Positions 32,490 to 45,118 of a stretch of DNA of 64,000 bases are shown here, piece by piece; within the stretch, counting starts at the first letter, position 1; every line of letters starts with the position of its first letter. The position numbers and the translations under genes were made by a program. The notes under the pieces are model-generated. The model was not told the DNA's origin and did no database searches. It was given only the letters and a program-made list of their open reading frames with translations. The DNA is from Enchytraeus crypticus. Its lineage: Eukaryota > Annelida > Clitellata > Enchytraeida > Enchytraeidae. The DNA is taken from the NCBI GenBank assembly GCA_905160935.1, contig CAJHZI010000422.1, positions 297,001-361,000 on the forward strand, read 5' to 3'.

Positions 32490-32835
32490 ATATTAAGAAT
32501 CCGTTACGAAGAGATATTAGGAAATTACAGCATCAGGATAAAGTCATAAGAACAACTGTAAGAGAAATCATCAAGACAAGAAGAATTAAATGGGCTGGAC
32601 AAGCGATGTACATGAAAGAAAACAAGAACCCTCTACAAAGATTTAACTACATCTAACTAGATGGAGAAAGAACAGTGTGAAGACCTAAAAGAAGATGAAA
32701 GACTGTCTAGAAGAAGACTTGAAGGCTGCTGGAGTTAGCATTTATGGGAGAACAGGAGGAAGAAAAAGAATGAACATCGAGGAAATGGCAAAGAATAGAG
32801 TTTTGTGGAGGAATATCAAAGAGAAATCTTAGGCT
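32490..32835 (+). pseudogene. Decayed non-LTR retrotransposon C-terminal relic
   Basis: In one frame RRIKWAGQAMYMKENKNPL is followed by basic GERT/RPKR-like and KMAK.R.LWR-like phrases, the pattern of the post-RT end of RTE/Jockey-type LINEs (consensus from memory RLRWAGHV.RM..., RGRP..RW). Several stops interrupt it. No RT core is seen next to it. Confidence 0.55.
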
Positions 32836-33139
32836 GGAACCAGCCCCAGGATGATCACATGACTTGATATGATACCATTTTCAAACAAAAATATAACAGA
32901 CTTTTAATACCATTAATTAACCGCGTATTAAACGTTTATATGTTTAGCCTTCGAATAACGAGATAATTTCCGTTTACGGAACCATCAAATAACATCCAAT
33001 AGAACTTAAGATTGTTCATCAAATCGAATTGGCTGTTTTATTCAGCCAAGTGCTAAGGTTTATAGTATATTACACAAGTGTCATGAGATTCAATAACACT
33101 ACTTTTACGTATGATATACGAGAAGTAGAAAGTGTATCA

Positions 33140-33245
33140 TATTTATCTCTCTCTGTGCACTGCCTACTGGCAGGTCCATGGTATGTAACGCCTCCACTCT
33201 CTCTGTCTTCCGCATTCCTCTTCATGTCTACATATATAACCTATA
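33140..33245 (+). repeat. Dispersed repeat (CT tract plus CACTGCCTACTGGCAGG box)
   Basis: Matches 26755-26872. A short reverse match (CATGGACCTGCCAGTAGGCA) is at 12281-12300. Confidence 0.7.
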
Positions 33246-34419
33246 ACATTTCTCTGAACATAAAAAAATCCGTTACACACTTATTCGAGGCGAGAAAACG
33301 AAAAATCACCTCAGAGCCTTATTTCAGAGTGTTGGTTTAACAACAACTGAACTTTGGCTCACACTATATTATGTTCTCACAACTTTTACAACAATTACTA
33401 AAAAAGTTCAAGTAGATCAGGAAGCTATAATATGGAAAAAATAGTATATACAATTCTTGCGTAGGCACAAATGCTCTCCTTGATTTCTTTACAATTTAAT
33501 TATTGCTTCGTAAACAACACTACATCTCTCTCTAACTCTCTGTACCCTCTCTTTCTGTCTCTCTCACTCTCTCTACCCTCTCTCTCTCTCTCTCTCTCTC
33601 TCTATTTCTCTCTCTCTGCGGCTCTGTTAAAAGGCAGGTCCAAGCTACATATTCCTACAGTCTTCATCTCAGCAATAAGTCTATGTCTTAACTTAGAATT
33701 AATCAATCACTATCAGCTAATGACCATTTAATGTCAGGTTCCTAACCCAAAGACGACGTCACATAGGTCGTTATCTAATCATTGTAAACGTGACACGAGA
33801 AAAACCATTTCAGATAGATCGTTATCTAATCATTAAAAATGAGAAAGACTTCGGAACACGTGATATAATATATCAACGGTAAATAAACATGTATGACAAA
33901 ATAAAGAAAGAATATATATGTATAATATCAACTTCATTGAGTTAGAAACACAAAAAATGCTGTTCACAGTCAACTGAAAGGCACTTGGCACTTATATCGT
34001 ACGAAGAATACAGATCAATACCATGACAACTAAATCTCCTTCTTCTCACCAGATGGCAAGATCAGGATAAACCATATTTGAAATGAACACAAAACCAAAA
34101 TAGATACGAATTTCTAACAATATTTAACAGACACATAACTAAACAGTAGATTCCCAGATATACTCAGTCTAACAAACTTTCCTGAATTGATAACGACACT
34201 AACAATGAAAGCACGAATTTCTAAATAAAAGTAAATTCAAAATAGAAATGAACTAATACCATAATCTAAATTAAATTTTGAAATATTTCTTAATTGCACA
34301 ATGAACGAAGTAATATGGACGTTTACTCGCCTTAATCAGTACAAGGCTGATATTAGTTCTAAATTCAAATTGTAAAACAGAGAGTTTTGCTAATTTCACA
34401 TTTTAAAATAATATATATA

Positions 34420-34660
34420 TAATAATAGTGGTTTAATAACAGAGGTTCAACGTCCGTTTCCTAATCCAGGGACGATGTCAGGGGCGTCCCCAACAGCACA
34501 CATCACTACAGATCAATTCACCCAGACCAATCTGCAAAAGAAACGTGCTGAGGAGAAGTAAGGTACTAAATGAAAGCCAGTCCGGTGATCAAAAAATGGT
34601 CAGGGTAGATTGATATCAACGAAAGGTTGTTCAAAACCGTACAATTTAAGCAAATTTGGC
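34420..34660 (-). mobile_element. L2-type LINE 3' end, about 240 bp
   Basis: Reverse of GACGCCCCTGACATCGTC plus about 170 nt more of the element 3' region (TCCGGTGATCAAAAAA, GTGCTGAGGAGAAGTA), aligning with 49440-49640 of the longer LINE. It is therefore a truncated LINE copy, not only a tail. Confidence 0.8.
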
Positions 34661-34980
34661 AGCAATGAATTAGCTACAATTAGATGAACAGAGTATAAGC
34701 AGCATTAGCGATTTAGCTGGAGATATGCAATTAGATCAATGGTGTTTGAGCCGCTACGGCTTCCTGGCCACAGAAAATGAGCAAACATGACAATAAATTA
34801 ACAAAAAAGCAAATAACTAACTGAACACAGTCGTTGTCTGGCTATCTAATTTTAACAGAAAATTTCCAGCGGAAAAGTCCCGAAGCGGGGAATACCTTTG
34901 AGCACACACTAGATAGCTGAGGTCATATATTTCTATGTCTCCTGAACTTGACATTAATTACACTGGGAACAGTGACATGC

Positions 34981-37900
34981 TTATTTTCCACTTGAAGCCA
35001 TTAGACGACGCATGCGCTCCTGCACAGTTTCCACCTCTCCCTCATCCACAGGATCTGAGGACTTTCCTCCAGGATTCAGGACTCCCATAGACTTCAAAGC
35101 TGTCAGGGCGGCAGCTTTACCCCCGTCCTGTAAGTAAACAATACAGTGGACAGGCGTTGAATGTGTAGTGCAGTAAACAATACAGTGGACAGATGTCGAA
35201 TGTGTAGTGCAGTAAACTTTATAGTGGACAGGTTTTGAATGTGTAGTGCAATAAACAATGCAGTGGACAGATGTTGAATGTGTAGTGCAGTAAACAATAC
35301 AGTGGACAGGTGTTCCTGCATGTATATAGGACAGGACTTATCATGGACTGGTTACCCAGATTTTGGCTCACAACGTTTATGGACCACCCAGATTCTGCTC
35401 ATCGGTTTAGAGTTGGTTAAAACAGTGCTCGATGTTGTCAGGGACAACAGTTGCACTCTAATCGTACTGCTGAGGTTGACCAGTAAAGCCTTAAACTTAA
35501 ATATAAAAAAACCTTAAAATAAACCTTAAACTTAACGAAGACTTAAAGCTTCGATTCTATAAAAGAAACCAAACAACCAAAAAGAGCTATGAAGTAATTC
35601 GTTCATAAGTCAATGCTCTTACCTCAGACTTTTCCGCTGTTTCTCCATCACCCGGTTTACCTCTAGGGTCACTGTCCCACTTCCTGTCCTTAGCCTTCGT
35701 CACCCAGTCGTCTCCCGCTCTGCTCGGAGCTTTGATGGGCTTGAGCACAGCGGCAGGTTGACGGAAACCCTTGGCTGTAAAGAGCTCAGGCTTGGAGCTG
35801 AGCAACCCATTCTGAGCAGGGCTCTTTACCTCATTGTCCTTCTTCTCACTGGTAACCCACGGCGCAATCTTATCAATTTTTGAGTCACCTTCCTTTTTAT
35901 CACTGGTAACCCACGGCGCAATCTTATCAACTTTTGAGTCACCTTCCTTTTTATCACTGGTAACCCACGGCGCAATCTTATCAACTTTTGAGTCACCTTC
36001 CTTTTTATCACTGGCAACCCACGAGGGGCCCTTATCAAGTTTGGAATCAGAATCTCCTGCTGGTGTGGGAGAGGCTACTTTAACAGGGTGTAGGTTCTTA
36101 GAGGGTGGCGCTGGTTGAGATTTCTTTCCGTTTGGTGGGGACGTCGGCTTATCGTTTCCAATCACGTCAGCTATTTGAACAGGATCCGTGGATCGTTTCT
36201 TGAAAATCTGACTCAATTCATTCGCGTCCTCAACATCAGCCGGTTTATCGCTGGATTTCTTCCCCACGTCGTTCCAGTTGACTCGCACTGACTGTCGCTT
36301 GCCTGACCACGGCGCCATTCCGGCTTCAACCGGTTTTTCCTCCATCAGCTTCAGCTGAGGAGCTTCATTATCCACTCTTGATAATGGCGGGAGTTTGGCT
36401 TCTTCTGCAGCTGATTCGATTGCTTTCTTTGCCTCCAAAACATGATCACTAGATTTTACGGCTTTTTCCTCAAAGTCCAACTTCTTATCCGCCACACTGA
36501 GCTTGACTTCATCAGGCTGGCTGATCTCAGCTGTGCTGTCAATCATGCAGCTGTTAACCTTAGCAGTGCTGTCAATCATGCAGCTGTTGATGTCTCTGCT
36601 TGACGGGCGGCTATCACTAGCCTTGATAACATTGAAGCCGGTATTTCCAGCTAAAATTCCTGAGGTTTCAGTTTCCATCTTAGTCTTGATGTCCTGTACT
36701 GCATTATTGCCTTCAACATCTGAAATAACTTCGTTCTTACTTTTCTCTGCCTTCTTGGAAGATACTGTTGGAAGGATCATTATTTCATTTACTTTTGCTT
36801 GACTCTCTGCTTTTGCAACCATATCGCTCTTTTTGAATGGCTCTCCACCTATCTTCACATCCCTGCCTGGCTCCAGGTTCCGCACCACGCTATCCTCCAA
36901 TGACTTATCTCCCTTGTTCTCTTCCACAGCGGACATTGAGCGCTTCGTGACCTGGCTGTACTCGTGCTCCACTTCTCCAAAAGCTTCGGTAGCAGTCACA
37001 TGTGCGTCAACGTTAGAAGAGTCAAAACTCTGCTGTCCAAAGTTGATCTTCTTCGACATGCTCTTCGTTATCTTACCACTGACAGCGTAGACTGGCTCAG
37101 CGGTCTTCTTGGGGCTTACTTTAAGAGGTTTATCTGCATCACTAGCCTCTATCAGGTCAGCGTCTCTAGGCAAAGTAGTCTTCTTCTCAGAACTTTCAAC
37201 AGCAGACTTGTCAAAGGAAGCCCTCTCAGTCAGCATTGTCTTCTGAGCAGATTTCTTTGATAGATCTGGTTCCTCATTACAGCTTCTTCTTCTTTCTTCT
37301 TTATTCCTTTCATCCTTAGCCCTTTCATCCCTGGTCCTTTCATCCTTAGTCTTTTCATCCCTAGTCCTTTCATCCCTATTCCTTTCATCCCTAATCTTTA
37401 GATCCTGAGATTTACTTGAGCCTGGATAATTATCCTCATCATAGAATTGTTTGTCTGAGTTTCTCTTATTACCCTCTTTGGTTTGTCTAGTTCTACTCTC
37501 TTCTCTTCTTTTCTCTTTATTCATACTCTCTTCTCTCCTTCTTTCTCTATTCATACTTTCCTCCCTCTTTCTCTCTTTATTGTTACTCTCCTCTCTTCTC
37601 TCTCTATTGCCACTCTCCTCTCTTCCTCTCGATGTCTCTCTATCACTCTTTGTCTTGTTCTTTTCTTCACTAGCCTTTCCCTTTCCTGCAGCTTTATCCT
37701 CTTCTTCTTTAGCCTTGTTCTTTTTTTCTTCCTTTTTCTTTCCTTTCTCTTTCTTCCTATCACTCTCAGACTTCATAATCAGTGCGGAATTCTCCAATCT
37801 ACCATCGTCTTTATCTTTCCTCCCCTTCGTTTGTTTTGACTCCTTCTTCTTCTTCTTCAAAGAGTTAGGAGCACTGTACGACGTTTCCTCGCGCTGTGGA

Positions 37901-39832
37901 CTTAGGGACCGCCCCTTTGCCACTCTATCCACGCGGGCGGAGTCAGACCTCACGATTAGGCCACGCCTCTCGTCGTCTGGCGACGAAGCCTCCGGTGACC
38001 TTGAAGCGACCTTGTCACGTGACTTGCTCTTGGAGCCCCAGCGAAGTATAGGGCGATGCTTCTTGCCCACATCAATATTTCCACTGTCTCTGGAAGCGTC
38101 GTGATCGGGCTGCATGGAAACCGTTGCTGCTAGGTTCTGTGCAGACAGGGAAATTCTGTTCCGCTCGTATTCGTCGCTCGATTTGTCTCCGCTATCTCTC
38201 TTCTTCTTCATCGACGTCGCTTTACGAGATGACCTCGTCTTCTTATCAGGAGAGATTTCAGTAACACGGCTGTCAGTGACATCTTCCGCAGTCTTTGAAC
38301 GTCTCGAGTTAGCGTCTGGAGATTTGGTCGCTGGTTTTTTATCGCTGGCCGAGCGATGAGCATTGCGGACAAATTCCTCGCTACTGATTCCATTGAACTC
38401 CTCATCCGACTTCCTTCCTCCTCTTTTAGCCTCTGCCACTCCAACCGGTTCCCTGCTCGACTTGGTCACCAGATCAACATCTGACTTAGTCAATTCTTCC
38501 ATCTTGCTTCCACCAACAGTACGAGCATCCTTGTTTCTGCTGCCTCTCTTGTTGTCCTCTTCCATCTTATGGATCTGATCCAAATTACGACTGCCTCTCT
38601 TTTCCAGTTCCTCTCTAGATCTAATCTTTTCACCATTCTGACTGTCCCTCTGATTGACTGCCTCGGTCTTCCTCTCCAAGTTCTGACTGTTTCTCTTCAT
38701 CTCGACACTCTGCACGGATGTGTAGATGTCAGCGTGCTTTACTCTCTCTTCTCTCTCTTCCACGATGTGTCTCTTCTCTCTATGTGAGTGGTCCAGTTCT
38801 GCTCCAGTGTTCAACCTGTTTGCTTCATCCACTGAAGAGGATGGGCCGGAATCTACAAGTAGACGAGTTAGAACTATTGGATAACATCATATAGCACTAA
38901 TAATAATTAAAATAACAACAACAATTAGCATGCTACAGTCATCAATGACAACATCGAGCACTTTTGAGACAAAATCAAGCCGGCAAGCAAGAAGAAGGTC
39001 CAAATTCGGTGCAAATTCCAAAATCCCGAAAATCAGTCCAGAGTCTCCAATGATACAGCATCGTCACAACATCGTCACAACATCGTCACAGCAGCGTCAC
39101 AGCATCGTCACAGCATCGTCACAACATCGTCACAGCATCGTCACAGCATCGTCATAACATCGTCACAGCATCGTCACAGCATCGTCACAACATCGTCATA
39201 ACATCGTCACAGCATCGTCACAACATCGTCACAGCATCGTCACAACATCGTCACAACATCGTCACAGCATCGTCACAGCATCGTCACAACATCGTCACAG
39301 CATCGTCACAACATCGTCACAACATCGTCATAGCATTGTCACAGCATCGTCACAACATCGTCACAGCATCGTCACTTGAGTATCTCTCAGTGATGATACT
39401 TTGACGACCCTGACATCATCCTTGTATGATGAAACAAACTTTACAAATTTATTAGTATTATTATTACTTTATTACTGCAACGTTTTAAAAATTTTAAGAC
39501 ACGTCAACATTATGCATTACGGAAAGTGTATCCTTTACTGATCCCTCGATCAACTCTATTGTTGCTGTCAAATTTTGTTTCAAATTTATATTTTACCATG
39601 AATTTATCTCATTTAGGAGATTAAATATTTATTTTCAATGGACTTGATATGATTATTACCTTTCTCAGCAGCAGTCTGTTTCTCTATCAGAGTTGTACGT
39701 GGTGCAGCGGTGGGTGGTTGACGCGCAGATCTTCTGCTCTCAGCTTTGAGATTCTCCGCTGTATCTAAAGTCTTACTGCTGGCGCCATCTCTAGGATGAT
39801 GATGAACCTCCACTTGAGCTCTTACACCCTAA

Positions 39833-39915
<83 letters not shown>

Positions 39916-40078
39916 GTCTATATTTGTATCCCGATCCTGGTTAAACCAGCTAGCTAGATAGAGAGAGAGAGAGAGAGAGAGACCTCGTCAACTAGAGATA
40001 AAGAGACAGAGAGAGAGAGCTAGAGAGAGATTGAGAGAGATTGAGAGAGATTGAGAGAGAGAGACCTCGTCAGCTAGC

Positions 40079-40123
<45 letters not shown>

Positions 40124-42065
40124 CGTAAGCTAGAGGCCCAGCAGACTCAATCATTCTACTGAATGTGACAGAGCTGGGTGCTCTTCTGTTTGGCTGCCTC
40201 ACTTTTGCTCTATCATGCATCATCCGTGTGTCCACAGTCTTCACTGGACTCACTGCATCCAGGTCTATGGTAGCCGGATCAATATCTACAATAAATATCA
40301 ATCAATTAATCAATTACAATCAATCAGCTAATCAGTTAGTATAGATTAATTAATCAAATTGTTATAGATTTCTTCTAGAGTACAATATCCTGCACACCAG
40401 CAACCTGTAGAACTTAATGTCACCACGTCAATAGACAACAGACTTAACAGCGTAAAGTTAAATATATCATCATGGACGACTGCAAGACTAAACAAACTTT
40501 ACAAGATATCATCCTGGACGACTTCTGGACTAAACAAACTTTACAAGATATCATCCTGGACGACTGCTGGACTAAACAAACGTTACAAGATATCATCCTT
40601 GATGACTGCTGGACTAAAAAAACTTTACAAGATATCATCATGGACGACTGCAGGACTAAACAAACGTTACAAGATATCATCCTGGATAACTGCTGGACTA
40701 AACAAACTTTAGAAGATATCATCCTGGACGACTGCTGGACTAAACAAACTTTACAAGATATCATCCTGGACGACTGCTGGACTAAACAAATGTTACAAGA
40801 TATCATCCTGGACGACTGCTGGACTAAACAAACTTTAAAAGATATCATCCTGGACGACTGCTGGACTAAACAAACGTTACAAGATATCATCCTGGACAAC
40901 TGCTGGACTAAACAAACGTTACAAGATATCATCCTGGACGACTGCTGGACTAAACAAACGTTACAAGATATCATCCTGGACGACTGCTGGACTAAACAAA
41001 CGTTACAAGATATCATCCTGGACGACTGCTGGACTAAACAAACTTGTTCCTAATAAATTTAATTACTAGTAGAAATTTTTGAAAGTACACGCTGATTTAT
41101 TGATTTAACAGTACCAGGTCTCACTGGCATGCTCATTGATTGATTGATTGATTGATTGATAGATTGATTGATCGATGGATTAATTGATTGATTGATGTAC
41201 CTGGTCTCATTGATTTGTTCTCTGTTTTTGCACTGACATCAGACCTCTGCTGAGGCCTAGGACTCTGACGTTGATCTCTGCCTCCATCTCTCGGCTTCTT
41301 CTCTCTCTCCTTCTCTGAGCTGCAATAGGATGCATACGATACAACACAATACAATACAATACAATACCAATACAATACAATACCAATACAATACCAATAC
41401 AATACCAATACAATACAATACAATACAATGATCTCTGCCTCTATCTCTTGGCTTCTTCTCTCTCTCCCTCTCACAGCTGCAACAGGATGCATACGATACA
41501 ACCCAATTTAGTACAGTACAGTTCAATACAATACACTACCACATATTACAATACAGTACAATACAGTACAGTATGATACAGTACAATACAATACCACATA
41601 TCACAATACAGTACAAAACAATACACTAAAATACAGTACAATACAGTGCAATACAATACAATACAGTACAATACAATACCATATAAATATAATACATTGT
41701 AATACATTAAAATAAATACAATCCAACAGAAATTTGAAGTCCGGTTCTGGACTTGATGGAGATGTCAGGGACGTCTCAAACAGAATGTTCAACTACTGGC
41801 AGTTCGTGCATGGATCAAATAGAGAGATCAGTATCGGCACAGTCCCTTAACCGGAGAGGAGTGAAGAAGTGGAAGAGTTTATGAAGGAACTGGATGAGAA
41901 CATTGGATGTATGGATCGGAACATGAGTTATGTTCTGATAATTCTTTGGACTGATTTTCTGGATTTTGGAATTTGGACAGTTTTTGGACCTTCTTTTTGC
42001 TCGCCGGCTTGATTTTGTGTCAATAATGCTCGATGTTGTCATTGATGACTGTAGCACTCTAATTA

Positions 42066-42120
<55 letters not shown>

Positions 42121-42559
42121 GTTCATAATTATGACCATAGATTATGAGCATACGACGTTACATTCTCGTGTGTCACTTTGTTGTAAGCTGACGTTTTGTA
42201 ATGCTAAATTTCTCAAACTATAGTATGCGTTTACTTTACCTTTTACTTTGCTAATCTCATCATTTCAGCCCAACCATGTAATAATAATAATAACAACAAT
42301 TAGAGTGCTACAGTCATCAATGACAACATTGAGAACTATTGAGTTAAAATCAAGCCCGCGTGCAAAACAAGGTCCAAAAATGGTGCAAATCCCAAACTCC
42401 AGAAAATCTGTCAAAGTAAGTTTGCATGTAAAGTAGTATTGCATATAAGATTGTTTGGGTAACTTACTAGGGTTCCACATCTTCGATTTTCTCAGGTTTC
42501 TTTTTACCAAATGCTCGTTTGACTGATTGAAAGAGATTACAGCCCTGGTTCTTTGTCAT
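34981..42559 (-). CDS. Lys/Glu-rich disordered protein with candidate CPI motif (CRACD/CapZIP-like)
   Basis: Exons on the minus strand: 42559-42468, 41319-41201, 40285-40122, 39828-39660, 38852-35623 and 35127-34981 (TAA). Lengths sum to 3,921 nt and all phases agree (2, 1, 0, 1, 0), giving 1,306 residues. The N-terminus is basic (LFQSVKRAFGKKKPEK). Residues 71-124 include TIDLDAVSPVKTVDTRM then HDRAKVRQPNRRAPSS, which resembles the capping-protein-interaction motif (L.H.T..RPK...RR.P) of CRACD, CapZIP and CARMIL. The large exon is highly charged, with KEKRREES and RDER repeats and four 18-residue repeats of the type KIAPWVTSDKKEG. MAPWSGKRQSVRVNWNDV and the C-terminal QERMRRLMASSGK look conserved. 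No folded domain is visible. If the motif is real, the protein would bind capping protein at actin barbed ends; that is inference. Confidence 0.75.
35131..35318 (-). repeat. 39-bp array before the last exon of the disordered-protein gene
   Basis: About five copies of AATGTGTAGTGCAGTAAAC with ATACAGTGGACAG, beginning at the acceptor of exon 6. Unlike most arrays here it does not carry a clear copy of the junction itself. Confidence 0.85.
35425..35470 (+). mobile_element. Family D retroposon, short 3' fragment
   Basis: GTGCTCGATGTTGTCAGGGA, then CAACAGTTGCACTCTAATCG matches the 3' end of family D. Confidence 0.6.
35826..36038 (-). repeat. Four 54-nt coding repeats
   Basis: In-frame tandem repeats inside the large exon, each encoding a VDKIAPWVTSDKKEGDSK-type 18-mer; the first (36038 side) is most diverged. 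Confidence 0.93.
38893..39052 (-). mobile_element. Family D retroposon
   Basis: CAACAATTAGCATGCTACAG, CATCGAGCACTTTTGAGAC, CAAGCCGGCAAGCAAGAAG, CCGAAAATCAGTCC. It lies just upstream of the large exon's acceptor, in intron 4. Confidence 0.8.
39056..39375 (+). repeat. 11-bp minisatellite (CATCGTCACAA/G)n
   Basis: About 28 copies in the intron upstream of the large exon. Confidence 0.95.
39395..39475 (+). mobile_element. L2-type LINE 3' tail, diverged
   Basis: GACGACCCTGACATCATCCT, TGATGAAACAAACTTTACAA, then an ATT-rich tail. Confidence 0.65.
39838..40120. repeat. (AT)n and (GA)n microsatellites in intron 3 of the disordered-protein gene
   Basis: (AT)n at 39838-39907 is followed at 39912-39950 by a short family B 3' fragment (GTATCCCGATCCTGGTTAAA). 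(GA)n tracts follow to 40120 with repeated GACCTCGT(C/A)A, which repeats the exon 3 donor edge (TACGAG|GTCTC in reverse). Confidence 0.85.
40468..41053 (+). repeat. 42-bp minisatellite, about 14 copies
   Basis: Unit CTGGACGACTGCTGGACTAA plus ACAAACGTTACAAGATATCATC, in intron 2. Because 42 is a multiple of three, long frames are open on both strands (about 190 residues each); these are not called as genes. Confidence 0.95.
41330..41720. repeat. ATACA microsatellite with a copy of exon 2 start
   Basis: ATACAATACA-type repeats upstream (minus sense) of exon 2. At 41476-41429 a reverse copy of the exon 2 edge, GTTGCAG|CTGTGAGAG and onward, has about 48 exon-like nt, against the true ATTGCAG|CTCAGAG at 41319. 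A short donor copy of the same exon sits at 41112-41135. Confidence 0.85.
41936..42118 (+). mobile_element. Family D retroposon with (ATT)n tail
   Basis: GGACTGATTTTCTGGATTTT, CTTTTTGCTCGCCGGCTTGA, GCTCGATGTTGTCATTGATG, then a 60-nt ATT tail. Confidence 0.82.
42278..42418 (-). mobile_element. Family D retroposon
   Basis: AACAATTAGAGTGCTACAGT, CATTGAGAACTATTGAGTT and CCAGAAAATCTGTC in reverse order. It ends about 50 bp from the exon 1 donor. Confidence 0.8.
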
Positions 42560-44152
42560 GTTGCTGGTTCTTGATCTAAGCCCCTATCAAGAGCTCTGGA
42601 GGCTACGTCTCCACATAAATCTGCCTACATTTTCCTAAAACAGCATCATATGATTCCTATATAAAAACATTAATTTGTTTTATTTATTTATTTATTGCTT
42701 TATTTCAGGCATAATAACCCATACATGAATCTTGCACATACAACAATGCAACAAAAACCAGAAAAGCAAACAGGCTGCGCACAAATTGAGCTATAAGACA
42801 ATTACTCATAGAATTATATAATATAGATATCCTCTTGCTAGAATGGCACTGCTGCTGAGGATCTCAATGACTTTCTTACAATATTTCAATTTTAATTTGG
42901 TTGAAAATGACTTTAAAAATGTTATATTCTATTTTAAACAATTTAGTCTTGAACCAGCATGCAAATGCAGCAAAACTTCTGTAAACTTATTTCATTAAAA
43001 TGAGTCATTATCCACGATGACATCCAGCAGTAAGCATTAAACAGAATATTATTAAACTGGTGCACAGCGCTCTTTGATAGAGAATGCCCCTAATTAACAC
43101 TTGACCATATGCTGCACATAATTCAATAGTGAATGATATCCGTAACTTATTTTAATTAAAAACATTACATTCAATAATTATATTCTATTACAGAATTCTT
43201 CAGGCCTATTCATAGACGGCCTATTTTTCATTCAGCTGTCAATTAACTATGTTAAGCCCATACACTTAGTCAATTTCGAAACTAGAGTTAAATTAACTAA
43301 AGTTTTATATTAATATACCGTTGTACTTCAGCTGAATAGAAATTGTTCGGTAATAAAATACTTTGAAACTAACGAATATACGGTTTTATTAAAATATATT
43401 TCAGTACATTAGGCAGCTGTGACTTTATTTGTGCGGATTGTATACAAGATTATTTTCCCATGTAGCTACGCGAATCGTGATCAGCTATGCGTAGAGTTTC
43501 ACGCTTGAATGAACTTCAATAGAACAGTAATAATAATTTAATATTTAACCAATATTATACATATTTATGTTAAAAATGCACTCAATTATAGACAATACGA
43601 TATTTAGTAAGTATGTGGGGTATTTTTTAGTGATTTATTGATTGCTGAGCGCACCTGGAGCAGGTAGATTATTTTATTGAGCATAACTTGTTTACATTCA
43701 CACTTGAGATTATTGAGAGCTTGAGCTCCCGTTTGTTAAAAATACAATTTTACGTATGAGGAGACATTTTATAGAACTCATTTGCAATTGAAGTTAGCAA
43801 CAAGTCAACAATCATAGAGCAATCAGTGATTTAGGATATCAAAGATAAATATTTAAAACACTACTATTTTCATCCATTTCAGAAATATAGATTCAAACCC
43901 CGAAGCGATTTCTGTGGAATTAGTACCATTACATGTAGTACTCTATTCTGTAGATGGTAACTGTAAGTAGCTGTAACAACCTATTGACCTCTAGCCGATA
44001 GTTGTGAGATCACTGTAGACCTTTATACACATATTATATATTAATTTAGCTTATACGTATAATTTATGGATAAAGCCAGTAAATCCTAGGTTCCGCGAGG
44101 AACTGATGTAAGCATTACGTAATTAGGAGTGATTACTCCTAATCAATGTCTA

Positions 44153-44241
44153 TGAAGGCGAGCCCAGGATTTGAACCCCGCACATACTGATCCGCTGTCG
44201 AATATCTTACCGACTTCGCCACTGCCTCCAGGTTCCAGCCG
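44153..44241 (-). mobile_element. SINE family A, 3'-truncated copy
   Basis: GAGCCCAGGATTTGAACCCC through GAATATCTTACCGACTTCGC to CTCCAGG; the 3' body is missing. Confidence 0.8.
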
Positions 44242-44805
44242 GGAAGAATTTTAATGAAGGCGATTCTTCCATTGTTATAGTTGTTCGAACTTTCAACACC
44301 AGCAGCATAGTTAAGGAGCTGCTCTCGTCCACGACAGTATTGGGCAGGAGAATATCCATTCACCGGGCGTTGACTATTAATTTAATCTAGTAGTATGCAC
44401 TTGATACTAATCTCCGACGATAAGGTGCAAGCAACACTTGCAATCGTAGGTTAAGGGAAAAAACTGCCGAGAAGGCAGCACACTAGTCCCAATCCACTCC
44501 ACAAAAATATAACCTAGAGCAGACTTCCATCCTTTACTATTTAGGAGGTGGGTTTGAAGTCATGTATCTTGATCAGGTCTGAACAGCGACGTAGTGCAAA
44601 GATGGAAACTGGAACAACCATGCCGCAGGAATGCAGTGAAAGAACGCAGAGCTGGATCGGAATAACTTTCCTATCAAATGAACGAAATTGATTTATTGAG
44701 GCCTGAGTCATGGGCTTAACCACGACCAAAAATCTGGGGGGACACAATTAGGCCCATATGACAAATTTCCTACTGGTAAAATTGAACTCTGTCTTTATTC
44801 TGTTT

Positions 44806-44942
44806 AACATAACAACAAATAGAGTGTTACTGTCGTCCATGACAACATTGAACACTATTAAGACATATCCCGATCGCTGAGCAAAAAGAAGGTCTAAAAC
44901 GGTACAAATTAATTCCCGTTTAAATTTAGAAAATTAGTCAAT
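44806..44942 (-). mobile_element. Family D retroposon
   Basis: ACAAATAGAGTGTTACTGTC, CATTGAACACTATTAAGAC, GCAAAAAGAAGGTCTAAAAC in reverse. Confidence 0.75.
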
Positions 44943-45057
44943 GATGAAAGGAATTATAGAAGAGGAAGTTTTTCAGTGCCTCTGTTCAATGGTTGAGAAG
45001 TTTACCTCGCTAGGAAAACAGCAGCAGCCTATAGATAGACCTATATCGTTTTATCCT

Positions 45058-45118
45058 GCCGCTTAGCTCAGCAGGTTGGTACTCTTCTATGTTTCGCCAC
45101 CCTAGACTAACATCGGTC
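45058..45118 (+). other. tRNA-like 5' half (SINE head or relic)
   Basis: GCCGCTTAGCTCAGCAGGTT contains a good A box (TAGCTCAGCAGG). No B box and no closing stem were found, so not a tRNA gene. Confidence 0.4.

Larger units (their letters stand above)
28800..34980. other. Gene-free spacer between convergent genes
   Basis: No supported gene. Contents: a tRNA-like fragment near 29178-29240, a 30-bp array at 29595-29810, a GA tract near 30150-30225, SINE-like B at 32139-32420, a LINE C-terminal relic at 32490-32835, a dispersed CT-box repeat at 33140-33245, a CT tract at 33525-33615 and a LINE 3' end at 34420-34660. The rest is AT-rich without recognisable signal. Confidence 0.6.

Noticed and set aside
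37451-38104. 217-residue plus-strand frame inside the large disordered-protein exon
   Set aside because: Antisense shadow of the Lys/Glu-rich coding sequence; it gives low-complexity Ser/Leu/Phe sequence.
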